Source of the DNA: Symbiodinium natans
Taxonomy: Eukaryota; Sar; Dinophyceae; Suessiales; Symbiodiniaceae
NCBI GenBank assembly: GCA_905221605.1
Contig: CAJNDS010002357.1
Location: 977,331 to 1,041,330, forward strand
DNA length: 64,000 nucleotides
Reading direction: 5' to 3'
Below the pieces are notes generated by a model. The model saw nothing but the letters and a program-made list of their open reading frames with translations, had not been told where the DNA came from and made no database searches. Both the position numbers and the translations under genes were made by a program. Shown piece after piece: positions 25,382 to 32,265 of this stretch (positions are counted from its first letter, which is position 1; each line of letters opens with the position of its first letter).

Positions 25382-28300
25382 GGGGGGGAGGTAGAGCCTT
25401 GGTTTCGTGGGGCCTCAGGTTTGTTTAGGGTTGACGGTTTAAACACTATACACCTAAACTCTAAAACCCTACACCGCAAACCCTAAACCCCTTGCAAACC
25501 TTTCAGTTCAGGGTTTAGGCTTCCAGGGGTCCATACAAAAACATCCTTTAGAAACCAGGGCCTCTAGAACGCTAACCCTAAAAAACCCCGACAACAGCAA
25601 CGATGGTTTCCCAAAACAGGATTTACGGTTTTAGGGTTTAAGGTGTAGGGTTTAGGGCTAGCTGTTCGAGAACTGACCATATGGGCGGATTCCGAAAAAA
25701 AGGGGTACAATTTTGGGGGAGTCCTTTTAAGGGGATTCTATTCGATTTGGGGTATAAACTGGGTACCCCTATGTTGGGACATACCCATATGGGGGTTTGC
25801 GACAATAAGGGATAAACCCCCAAATATATAGTAGGATTCCCTTATAACAAGGACCCCAATAAGGCACCCCTAATTTCGAAATCCTCCATATAGAAACCCT
25901 GCCTGCTGCCACCAAGCTGCCTTCGTGGACCGAGTTGTCTGGACACTTGTGAGCCCAAAAAAGTGCCCGGAGGACAAGCGTTGCAGAGGCTTGGGCTTAG
26001 GGTTTGGGGTTTAGGGTTTGGGGTTTGGGGTTTAGGCTTGGGGTTTAGGGCTTGGGGTTTAGGGTTGGGTTCAGCCTTATTGGGCCTACCCTATTGTCAT
26101 GCAACTTATATACCCATGAGCCTTTCAAGCAGACCTCCAAAGCCCCAGTCGGCCCTCACACAGGACCTTGCCTCCCAACACCCCTCAAGAAACCTGAAAC
26201 CCTAAACGTTTCAGACGCCAAGGAAAACAAACAACCTTAAACAGAAAAGTGGCACAAGCCCTAAACTCTAAACGCTCGACATGTACAAGAAAAGCACAAC
26301 AACAACAGTACTACAACCAGCCCTAACATGCTACTGGAAGGCTTAACTTCCTCCACAAACCTACAAAGCCCGAAGCCTGAAAACCCTACACCTTGTCAGC
26401 CCTGTAGAGCATCAGTCCTAGAATCTTCAGAAGCCCTGTACAACCGGACCTAAGAGTAAGCTAGGCATACAAAGGGTGCCCTCTTTGGTTTAAAACGGCT
26501 TCTAAAGAAAGCCTGAGCCCAAAAACAGGAAGTAAGGGCCTACTCGGGGTCCTGGACTATCGAAATTGCTCCCTGGATTCCTTAAACCCTGAATCCTATG
26601 ACGCCACCCCACCCTGAATTTCCTAAACCGTCAAAAAAGCCCTCTCAAAAACCCACGCAAAGATCACAAACACCTATAAACCCCTTTAAAACAAAAAAAC
26701 ACACACACAAACCCTAAGCCCTAAGCCCTAAGCCCTAAGCCCTAAGCCCTAAACCCTAAACCCTAAACCCTAAACCCTAAGCCCAATAAACCCTGAGCCT
26801 GTACTCCTTAGGAAACCGCCCAGCGCAGCCTGCGCCATGAACCCGGGGATGACGCGGTGAAACCTCAGAAACTCGAGGAGTTTACCCTAAACTTAGGGTT
26901 TAGGGTTTAGGGGTTTAGGGGTTTAGGGGTTTAGGGGTTTAGGGTTTAGGGGTTTAGGGTTTAGGGTTTAGGGTTTAGGGTTTCACGGTTTCATGTTTTG
27001 GGTTTACAATACGCAGCTCTCCATCCCGTCCAGTCGAAGCTGACCGGGTGGACGGGATTTCATGCAAACTGCAGCAGGGTGCTGACATACCCTAAACCCT
27101 AAACCCTAAACCCCAGCAGGTGGCATGGTGAACGTTCGGTCTCGAGCCACCCGCCGGCTCTACTATTTGCTTAAGAACCCAAGTAGAAACTTATGTAAAC
27201 CCTAGACCCTAAACAATACTTGCCTGCACTTAGGAGGGTTGTAAAAAAATCAAACTTTTAGCTGCCTTATTAAGAAACCCAATAAACCCAAAAAGCTAAA
27301 GATCTAAAGTTACAGTAAAGCACCACAAAGAATAAACCCTAAACCCTGCTCTGCTCCTATAGCCCAAAAACCTGAAGCCCTCAAACCCTAAACCCTCAAC
27401 CCTGAACGCCGAACTTCACTTCACCCTAAAACCAAAAAACCAGGAAACTTTAACCCCAAAGCCCCGAAGCTACTCCCCTAGACCCCAACGCTACAGCCCT
27501 AGGACCCTAACCCTCAGACGCTAATTAACTCGAAAAGCCCCAAGCCCTAAAGCAACCCTAAGAACATAATGCCCTAGAACCCCTAAAAGCCCTAAACCCC
27601 TAAAACCCCAAACGCTGAACCCCTAAAAGCCCTAAACCCAACATGCTGTAAAGCCCTAAAACTGAACCCACGAACCTGAAAGAATGTATAAACAAAACAC
27701 AAGAACAGTAAATATCAAACAAAAACATGTAAGAACAGCAATGCCCCCTGCGAAAAATATAATTAAAGCCTTAAAACACACACCATAAACCCTAAATCGT
27801 CAAACCTAAACCCCTAAACCCCTAAAACCCCTAAACCCCTAAACCCCTAAACCCCTAAAACCCCCTAAACCCCTAAACCCCTAAACCCCTACGCCCCTAA
27901 ACCCCTAAACCCCTAAACCCCTAAACCTCCAAACCCTAAACTCCCTAACCCCTAAACCCCCGTGAACCCTAAACCCCCAAACCCAAAACCCCTAACCCCC
28001 AAACCCTACACCCCAACCCCGGAACCCTAAACCCCAAGCCCTAAACCCCTAACACCCTAAACCCATAAACCCTAAACCCCTAAACTCCTCAACCCTAAAC
28101 CCTAAACCCTAGACCCCTAAACCCTAAACCCCTAAACCCCCGATCCCTAAACCCCAGCCAAGCCCCCGGCTTGGACCCTTGGAAGGTCAGCGGCATCTTG
28201 GTGATGAGGCCCGTGCCTTCCAGGGACATAGGGCTTGGGGTTTAGGGATCGGGGGTTTAGGGTTTAGGGTTTAGGGCTTAGGGGTTTAGGGCTTAGGGGT

Positions 28301-31300
28301 TTGGGGGTTTAGGGCTTAGGGGTTTAGGGGTTTAGGGGTTTAGGGGTTTAGGGTCTAGGGTTTAGGGCTAGGGGTTTGGGGGTTTAGGGCTTAGGTTTGA
28401 GGACTTAGGGTTTGTGGCTTGGGGGTTTAGCGCTTAAGGTCCTGCTAGCAAGGCAGTCTGAATGCCCTAATCATCAACCCATCGGCACAGATCACGGCGC
28501 TGCATGCGATGTTCCGCGCATCAAGCCCCTAGACTCGAACTGCCCTGAGGGAAGTTACATGGTCCCTTGTATTGGCCCTTACATGGAGACCCTTTTGTAC
28601 CCCTTATATACCCTATAAAGACCCCAAGGGCGGAGGTAAGGGACAGCACCCTATGCCCGAAACCCTAAACCCTGCCCTCGACCCTAAATCCTGAACCATA
28701 AACCCTAAACCCTAAGCTCGGAGCCCTCAGACTGCTACGAAGCCTACTGCGTCTTAGGCCTGGGCCTGCTTGGGGGTTTAGGATATATAGGGTTAAGGGT
28801 TTGGGGTTCAGGCTTCAGGGCTTAGGGTTTAGGCCTGCTTGGGGTTTAGGTTTCAGGTTTTCGTCCCTTAAAGGGTTTAGGCAAAGGGGGGGGGGGGGTA
28901 CACCCTACGCCCTCAACCACTGAACCCCAAAAACATGCAGATCCAAAACCCTAAAGGGTCTAGGGTTTAGGGTTTAGGGTTTAGGGTCCTCGAAGCCAGG
29001 AGGCCCTAATCACGAAACAGTCCTCAGTCATATACTGCCGGGTACCGTTCAGGATCTAGGGCGGCTTAGGGTTTAGGGTTTAGGGTTTAGGGTTTAGGGT
29101 TTAGGGTTTAGGGTTTAGGGTTTAGGGTTTAGGGTTTAGGGTTTAGGGTTTAGGGTTTAGGGTTTAGGGTTTAGGGTTTAGGGTTTTGGGCTTAGGGTTT
29201 AGGGTTTGCGGTTGAGGGTCTAGCCGAGCCGCAAGTTTTACAGGGGAGGGTCTCAATCGGGACAAGCTAGGCACCCAACTGATCCTTGAATGGGCAGAAA
29301 TTCCAAGCGGAAAGATTGCATACTGGTTTAGGGTTTAGGGTTTAGGGTTTAGGGTTCACACACACACAGCCTTAACCCCATCATACACTCCAAAGGACTC
29401 CAAAACCCAAACCTGAAGACGCAAACCAGAAAGAGCCCGCAAAGATCCCACCTGCCTCGCTCACCATTACACAGGCACCGGAAGTTCTCGGCAGTTTTCG
29501 GGCAGATGTTGTCATAGAGCCTGGCAGGAATGAGGGTTTTCTGGGTTTCAGGAATGTGAGATCATATCTTCCACTTTTTAAAACCGGGTCTGGAGCCCTT
29601 GTGCGACGGTAGCGATGCCTTTCAAAAAAGTGCAAGGGATCCCCGCCGAAATCCTAAACACATCTAAAGCGCTGAAGGGCCCAAAGCCCTCAATGACTCA
29701 AACTCCAAAACCCCTAAACCCCACCCAAGCCCTAAACCCTAAACCCTAAACCCTAAACCCTAAACCCTAAACCCTAAACCCTCAACCCTAAACCCTAAAC
29801 CCTAAACCCTAAACCCTAAACCCTAAACCCCCATAAAGAAGCGAGGCAAGGGAGGCTTAAAGATCATGCGCCCGATGTTGACTCCACTGATCTCCACCTG
29901 GCAGTCGTTCTGCATCCCGAAGCGTATGAGGTGGCCCTTAACCCCATAAAAGTAGGGTTTAGGGTTTAGGGTTTAGGGTTTAGGGTTTAGGGTTTAGGGG
30001 CTTAAGGTTTAGGGTTTTAGGGCCAAGGTGAAAAGCGCCCCCCTTAAAAACGCTCATGGGAAAAATAGTTGCCCTCCTTCCAGGTCACGGTTCAGTTCAG
30101 GGGTAGCTATAAGTAGGGTTATCAGTAATCTGAATGAGAAGCCCTGACTACCCCAGGAAAGCCCAAGCCCTGTAAGCCCAACGGTACCAATGAGCGAACT
30201 CCAACCCCCAGCCCGGCCACCGACACGAGGAGCGCAAATCAATCGCGGCGGACCCAATCTGTGATTGCGCTTTCAGATTCCAGTATGTTTGTGTAGGAAC
30301 GTCCCAGTGGACTACGATTCCTTTTAGGGAGACAGATATGGAACGCCTGCGGGTGGCGGATCCACTCGGTGACTACCTCAGTATTGTCGTCCGCTCTTAG
30401 GTGTTCCGCTGACGGAACCTTTGTCGCCAAGCTGAGCTTTCCGTAGTCCCCAGTACGCGACCTACTCACGACTATCAGGTCGAGCAAATTCTGACCATAG
30501 AGGTGTTGCTGGCTTCCTCCACGGTCTTATCACATCGCCAAGCCCACGCCTAAACCCTGCTTGGCATTGCATGCTTGCCTCTCATTATTCTTGCGATTTT
30601 GGATCCAGAACCCTAAACCCTATAATGCAGCCATGATCAACGAATCGGGGGGTTTAGGGTTTGGGGATGAGACGCACCCCCACCTGAACGAAAAAGCTCG
30701 GAAACTTGACCTAAACTAACATGGGTCTCTACACCCGCAAGCCTTCAATCGCAATGCTACTTAACAGACTTTAATACAAACATCCGTACCGTTTCAAGCT
30801 GTCAGTTGCACCACTATCTCGCAGTTGCGCTTCAGATCGACATGCCATGTGGACTTTTGCTTTCGTGTCATCGTCTGACCCTGCCAGTCAGAACCCTTAT
30901 ACTTGCAGGGACCCATGATTGTGTGGATTCGAGCAACCTGCTTAGAAACTCCCGTATATGCAAAAAAAGTGTAAAGGGTACCGCTGGTCTACCAAGTAGT
31001 ATAGGGAATGGTGTTGCGATCATATTGTGGATTTGCTGTTTAGGCTTTTAAAAATATATTTTTTGTTAAAGAGTAGTGGCCTTTTGTTTAGGGTTTAGGG
31101 TTTTATGGCCTTCTGTTTAGGGTTTAAGGCTCAAGGTTTAGGGTTTAGGGCTCCAACCTCTTTAGTTCTAGGATAGCGGGAGGTGTGGAAAATGCCGCTG
31201 TGGCTCTCAACCTTAACCCAAGGAGTTAAACAGGGTGGGGCCCCCTAGTTATAAGTAGAGTTATAAGGGCCCTAAATTGGGTTATAAGGACCCTAAGTTA

Positions 31301-31819
31301 GGTCATAAGTCCCTTAACTACAGTTAGTATAGTAAGGGGGCCCCACCCTGTAACCCAAGGAGTTAAATTATAAAACCCTGGCCTAAGCCATCAGCGGCAT
31401 CCTTTCCTTAGACCCTGAACCTAAACCCTCCATCATAAACTACAGGGCTGACTTCTCCCATAGCCAAGAAATCACAAAGCCTTCCGTATTATGCCTACTA
31501 AACACGGACACCCAAGAAAACATGCCGAAGTTCTACTGTTGGCTCCTGTATTTCTGAAACCCTAAACCTATTAACCCCAAATCCGGATGGCCCTTTGAAC
31601 CTTCTGACGAAATACTCCTAAATCTGATCCTCTTAAACCCAAGAGGGGTTATTTTTCATGTCCTTCAAAGGGCATGCCCAGTTTCCCGAAACCCTAAACC
31701 CTTACCCAGAGTCTGGGGTGCTCGAAAGACAAGCCCAGCATCCAGTCTTGGGCCTCCATGAAGCAGTAGACGCTTCCTTCCCCCCCGCCGCCGGCCGCAC
31801 TGGAGGAAGCCATGGCCAT
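2062..31819 (-). CDS. Cyclophilin-type peptidyl-prolyl cis-trans isomerase (SR-cyclophilin/PPIG-like), 14 micro-exons
   Basis: A cyclophilin catalyses cis-trans isomerisation of peptidyl-proline bonds; SR-type members work with the spliceosome in the nucleus. Join of exons, high to low coordinate: 31706-31819, 29857-29909, 29465-29520, 28171-28216, 26830-26863, 9145-9183, 7522-7551, 6639-6670, 6026-6056, 4783-4837, 4394-4426, 3981-4064, 3171-3205, 2062-2172. The sum is 753 bases, 250 residues. Domain order matches the family throughout: CPKTAENFRCLC (about 61-73), FHRVIPGFMAQ|GGDF (91-105), SIYGGKF (115-121), GLLSMANSG (136-144), NGSQFF (148-153), GKHCVFGELV (164-173). Catalytic-site residues R93, F98, Q101, Q151, F153, L162 and H166 are present; the Trp of cyclophilin A (W121) is His161, as in several SR-cyclophilins. 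The C-terminus is an acidic-Ser stretch followed by a Lys-rich tail (about 219-246). Phase agrees at every junction. The first ATG lies just after AG|G, which fits trans-splicing; a second in-frame ATG at 31813 has a better context. Exon 13's donor and the exact N-terminus are the least certain points. Confidence 0.9.
2338..2431. mobile_element. Inverted-repeat element family E
   Basis: Begins TATACTCCCCTTAGAACC and ends CCCAAGGGGAATATA. The other copy is 63847-63940, near the far end of the window; both share CATATCCTCTTGGGTTT inside. Confidence 0.75.
3171..3205 (-). CDS. Cyclophilin exon 13
   Basis: Encodes QVERRVVGVRA after the Gly that closes the fold. Acceptor CCAAG|GA. The donor GTGAAG is chosen here; a later GTCTTG near 3132 would add the basic KRKKAEPFR and also keeps phase 0. 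Confidence 0.65.
3981..4064 (-). CDS. Cyclophilin exon 12
   Basis: Encodes the final helix and strand of the domain: CEDAIEGVKTTSDDKP followed by IAPIVVARS. Nearly every codon ends in G or C. Acceptor CTAAG|CC, donor G|GTGCGC. With this acceptor the spacing to KHCVFG equals that of PPIG. Confidence 0.9.
4394..4426 (-). CDS. Cyclophilin exon 11 (33 bases)
   Basis: Encodes GKHCVFGELVE between partial codons; KH.VFG is the last conserved catalytic block. Acceptor GCCCAG|GG, GT donor (GTCAGG). Confidence 0.93.
4783..4837 (-). CDS. Cyclophilin exon 10
   Basis: Encodes DTNGSQFFILFKPAHHLN plus one base. NGSQFF is diagnostic. HHLN replaces the EWLD of cyclophilin A, so the Trp is lost. Acceptor CCAAG|GAC, GC donor (GCGAGG). 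Confidence 0.95.
5320..5430 (-). repeat. TTTAGGC (GCCTAAA) variant array
   Basis: About 15 head-to-tail GCCTAAA units. A single-base variant of the telomere unit, homogenised over 110 bases, in cyclophilin intron 9. Confidence 0.95.
6026..6056 (-). CDS. Cyclophilin exon 9 (31 bases)
   Basis: Encodes GLLSMANSGR after completing an Arg codon. Acceptor CCGCAG|G, GC donor CGC|GCCGCT. Confidence 0.95.
6388..6446 (+). repeat. TTTGGGG array
   Basis: Eight or so GGGGTTT units, another homogenised variant. The flanking frames rich in Gly/Leu/Val are artefacts. Confidence 0.9.
6639..6670 (-). CDS. Cyclophilin exon 8 (32 bases)
   Basis: Encodes AGGLALRHAK plus two bases, equivalent to the F.L.H segment. 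Acceptor GGTGAG|GCG, GC donor (GCACCA). The start could lie a few bases away; the chosen one keeps the frame and gives a DEAGGLALRH segment. Confidence 0.85.
7062..7136. mobile_element. Inverted-repeat element family A (CTACTTGGAGGTTCATGGGTAG)
   Basis: Termini read CTACTTGGAGGTTCATGGG and, inverted, CATGAACCTCCAAGTAG, with TATAAGTRGGG inside. Other copies: 38549-38668, 40130-40222, 52567-52690, 57498-57617, 61302-61474, 62190-62306; related or partial copies at 39500-39630 and 50780-50905 (similar to each other), 21940, 30105, 37815, 38984, 58267, 59398 and 63230. Length 75-175 bp, no coding capacity. Confidence 0.8.
7143..7227. mobile_element. 85-bp inverted-repeat element
   Basis: CCTGGGACTCTATTTGCCTACAG at the left and its near-perfect inverse at the right (7204-7227). 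Only copy noticed. It adjoins a family A element. Confidence 0.7.
7522..7551 (-). CDS. Cyclophilin exon 7 (30 bases)
   Basis: Encodes SIYGGKFNDE, a family signature. Acceptor GCCAG|TCC, GC donor GAG|GCCCTG. This is the shortest exon of the gene. Confidence 0.93.
9145..9183 (-). CDS. Cyclophilin exon 6
   Basis: Encodes GGDFELGDGRGGE, which continues FMAQ from exon 5 across a 17.6-kb intron. Acceptor GTGCAG|GGT, GC donor GAG|GCCAAA. Phase 0 on both sides. Confidence 0.93.
9921..10144 (-). repeat. Long CCCTAAA array
   Basis: About 31 units, nearly perfect, with a small irregular zone near 10013-10045. Lies in cyclophilin intron 5. Confidence 0.95.
12709..12881 (+). repeat. Long TTTAGGG array
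   Basis: About 24 perfect units. Cyclophilin intron 5. Confidence 0.95.
13220..13276 (+). CDS. Candidate plus-strand exon inside cyclophilin intron 5
   Basis: Acceptor TTGACAG|GAG, donor TCGCAG|GTTTCT. Nineteen codons in phase 0 at both ends: EPVVVVPTNEPLNILRASQ. It is antisense to the cyclophilin and outside the nested candidate's exons. Product unknown. Confidence 0.3.
14463..22540 (-). CDS. Candidate nested gene in cyclophilin intron 5; product not recognised, possible mitochondrial presequence
   Basis: Candidate join, high to low: 22499-22540, 22245-22299, 20985-21030, 20568-20614, 20457-20540, 19487-19531, 19058-19104, 18343-18402, 17901-17938, 16021-16084, 15289-15321, 14463-14549 (648 bases, 215 residues). 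Phases agree at every junction, but they also guided the choice of exons. The ATG follows TTGGCAG directly; the start MRFAAATARSSFQRRQPTK is basic and lacks acidic residues, as mitochondrial targeting peptides do. Best-supported pieces: 22245-22299 (CTCTTCCAG acceptor), 20985-20457 (PRLGVIKLAR, RIAEPNLTKTIGRPRQ, RAFRKELSHVLDRLVKFVE), 19487-19058 (SWFVKRG, NPNLKPRVDTIEKFP) and 16021-16084 (HDDYYEAEQIPKPGGC, 20 of 21 codons ending G/C). Exons 18343, 17901 and 14463 are weak, and the plus strand is also open at 18343. I recognise no family. A same-strand gene nested in an intron is unusual; false exons remain possible. Confidence 0.42.
14596..14738 (-). repeat. CCCTAAA array
   Basis: About 20 units; two CCCTAGG variants spaced 42 bases apart hint at duplication of a six-unit block. 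Confidence 0.9.
16021..16084 (-). CDS. Candidate exon, strongly coding-like
   Basis: Encodes HDDYYEAEQIPKPGGCILKM plus Lys; almost all codons end in G/C. Acceptor GACCAG|G. The 3' side is AAG|GACCCA, a GA donor of the kind reported in dinoflagellates. Telomere-like repeats abut both ends. Confidence 0.5.
16341..16486 (+). repeat. TTTAGAGGG nonamer array
   Basis: About 16 copies of a nine-base unit derived from TTTAGGG by insertion of GA. The Lys-Pro-Ser open frame on the minus strand is an artefact. Confidence 0.95.
16976..17088. mobile_element. Dispersed element family C (CTAGACCCAAGAG...GGGTCCTAG)
   Basis: Core motifs AAAGGGTGCCCTTTTTGG, GGGGCTTATAAGGGAACCTAAAC and GGGAATAAGGGCCTACT. Copies: 981-1087 (reverse), 2484-2572, 3441-3553, 10150-10262, 11925-12030, 16976-17088, 26445-26562, 39424-39506 (deleted), 59853-60060 (interrupted), 60412-60530. 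No coding capacity. Confidence 0.8.
20457..20540 (-). CDS. Candidate exon bounded by telomere-repeat splice sites
   Basis: Fifth exon of the nested candidate. It encodes an amphipathic stretch (AFRKELSHVLDRLVKFVE). The acceptor is the TTTAG|GG of a telomere-type unit and the donor is G|GTTTAG from the unit on the other side. The upstream exon 20568-20614 ends CAAG|GTGAGG, a near-ideal donor, in matching phase. Confidence 0.45.
22403..22501. mobile_element. 99-bp inverted-repeat element at an exon border (introner-like)
   Basis: AGAGCCCAATACC at 22403 and its inverse ending at 22501, followed inward by AAATAAGGAATA and TGATTTAAGG pairs. On the minus strand the proposed first exon of the nested gene ends three bases inside it (AGA|GCCCAA), so the element would supply the GC donor. 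Confidence 0.7.
23349..23497. mobile_element. Inverted-repeat element family D (ATTGCTTAAGA)
   Basis: CTAGCAATTGCTTAAGAA at the left and TTCTTAAGCAACTAGTAG at the right. A second full copy is 63302-63529, expanded by GAT, TTA and TA microsatellites; half copies at about 27163 and 36347. Confidence 0.75.
25337..25380 (+). repeat. Poly-G run of about 44 bases
   Basis: Uninterrupted G followed by AGGGGGGG. Other G/C homopolymers occur at 4274, 11153, 16868 and 23550. Lengths may be affected by sequencing. Confidence 0.8.
26830..26863 (-). CDS. Cyclophilin exon 5 (active-site FHR)
   Basis: Encodes FHRVIPGFMAQ with the catalytic Arg and the Phe/Gln of the proline pocket. Acceptor TGAG|G completes the Lys codon from exon 4. 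The donor is CAG|GCTGCG, phase 0, and the next exon opens with GGDF. Confidence 0.95.
28171..28216 (-). CDS. Cyclophilin exon 4
   Basis: Encodes TGLITKMPLTFQGS between partial codons, equivalent to the loop and the PLHYKGS strand before FHR. Acceptor GAAG|GC, GC donor (GCCGGG). The CTGEKG loop is short compared with human cyclophilins. Confidence 0.9.
29066..29186 (+). repeat. TTTAGGG array
   Basis: About 17 perfect units in cyclophilin intron 3. The neighbouring array 29729-29831 (CCCTAAA) lies in intron 2. Confidence 0.95.
29465..29520 (-). CDS. Cyclophilin exon 3
   Basis: Encodes LYDNICPKTAENFRCLCN plus one base; PKTAENFR.LC is a hallmark of cyclophilins. Acceptor CCAG|G, donor G|GTGAGC. 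Confidence 0.95.
29857..29909 (-). CDS. Cyclophilin exon 2
   Basis: Encodes NDCQVEISGVNIGRMIF plus two bases, equivalent to the FFDI..GG..GR.. strand pair. Acceptor GCAG, GC donor (GCCTCC). An in-frame ATG sits just upstream (29915), so a shorter protein starting here is an alternative if exon 1 is wrong. Confidence 0.85.
29910..31705 (-). other. Cyclophilin intron 1
   Basis: From GTAAGG to ATGCAG. It contains a short telomere-type array, a largely unique low-repeat stretch at about 30.2-31.0 kb with unrecognised open frames on both strands (30239-30487 minus, 30806-31051 plus), and the 120-bp inverted-repeat element at 31231. Confidence 0.6.
31214..31367. mobile_element. 120-bp inverted-repeat element with a 17-bp target duplication
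   Basis: The element is 31231-31350, with termini CAGGGTGGGGCCCCCTA and its near complement. It is flanked by the direct repeat TAACCCAAGGAGTTAAA (31214-31230 and 31351-31367). The length suggests a non-autonomous element; the superfamily is unknown. Confidence 0.8.
31706..31819 (-). CDS. Cyclophilin exon 1 (start codon)
   Basis: Encodes 38 residues: MAMASSSAAGGGGEG at the start and SFEHPRLW at the end. The 5' side reads ACTGAG|GATGG, and the donor is GTAAGG. The Ala/Ser/Gly-rich N-terminal extension is outside the cyclophilin fold. The HPR at its end aligns with the residues that precede the first beta strand of PPIG-like proteins. Phase 0 at the 3' side fits exon 2. Confidence 0.75.
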
Positions 31820-31839
31820 CCTCAGTGTCTTAGGGGAGG

Positions 31840-31911
31840 AGGGTTTAGGGTTTAGGGTAAACCCTAAACCCTAAACCCTAAACCCTAAACCCTAAACCCT
31901 AAACCCTAAAT
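31840..31911. repeat. Head-to-head telomere-type junction
   Basis: TTTAGGGTTTAGGG is followed directly by TA and then CCCTAAA units. This is the arrangement produced when two chromosome ends fuse, here 20 bases upstream of the proposed cyclophilin start codon. Confidence 0.85.
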
Positions 31912-32156
31912 TAAATCTTCAGGGTTCAGGGTCGAGGGGCATTCAGGGAGCAGGGGTTTAGGGCTCAGGCTTTGAGGCGCGCAGGGAAACCGTACTTTGG
32001 AGTAGACCCTGGAAAAAAGTATATATATATATATATATACTTGTGAGGTATAAGTAGCTCTTATAGGTACCCTAAACCCTAAACAAACCCCAAATCCAAA
32101 ACTCTAACCCCTGGACCCCAGCTTTCTGAACGAACCAAATAAAGTAGTAAAGCATA

Positions 32157-32265
32157 CCCTAAAGGTCCATGTACCTAAATAGGGAATACTTGGGCCTTAA
32201 AGTACCTCCTACACAGGGACTTTTGGGCCCGAGTATATAATTATGAGGTACATGGATCCTTAGGG
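32157..32265. mobile_element. Inverted-repeat element family B (CCCTAAGGGTCCATGTACCTA)
   Basis: Ends CCCTAARGGTCCATGTACC, with the interior AGTACCTCCTATA and GAGTATATAATTATGAGG. Copies: 9637-9755 (diverged interior), 14283-14377, 17384-17486, 32157-32265, 54506-54614, 57380-57495. The last two are in the opposite orientation. Termini begin with a telomere-like CCCTAA. Confidence 0.8.

Larger units (their letters stand above)
9184..26829 (-). other. Cyclophilin intron 5 (17.6 kb)
   Basis: From CAG|GCTGCG to GTGCAG|GGT. It holds many telomere-type arrays, a poly-G run, copies of several mobile-element families, the nested candidate gene (14463-22540) and other short coding-like pieces on both strands (for example near 10.6, 12.6, 24.2, 24.7 and 25.2 kb) that I could not assign. 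Confidence 0.75.
26703..28400. repeat. CCCTAAG, TTTAGGGG and CCCCTAAA arrays in cyclophilin introns 3-5
   Basis: CCCTAAG/CCCTAAA at 26703-26779, TTTAGGGG at 26889-26984, octameric CCCCTAAA at about 27795-28153 and TTTAGGGG at 28230-28400. Exons 5 and 4 sit between them. The stretch 27000-27790 is degenerate CCCTAAA-like sequence without a recognised gene. Confidence 0.85.

Noticed and set aside
30239-30487. 82-codon minus-strand open frame
   Set aside because: Unique sequence but no biased codon use and no recognised motif; lies in cyclophilin intron 1.
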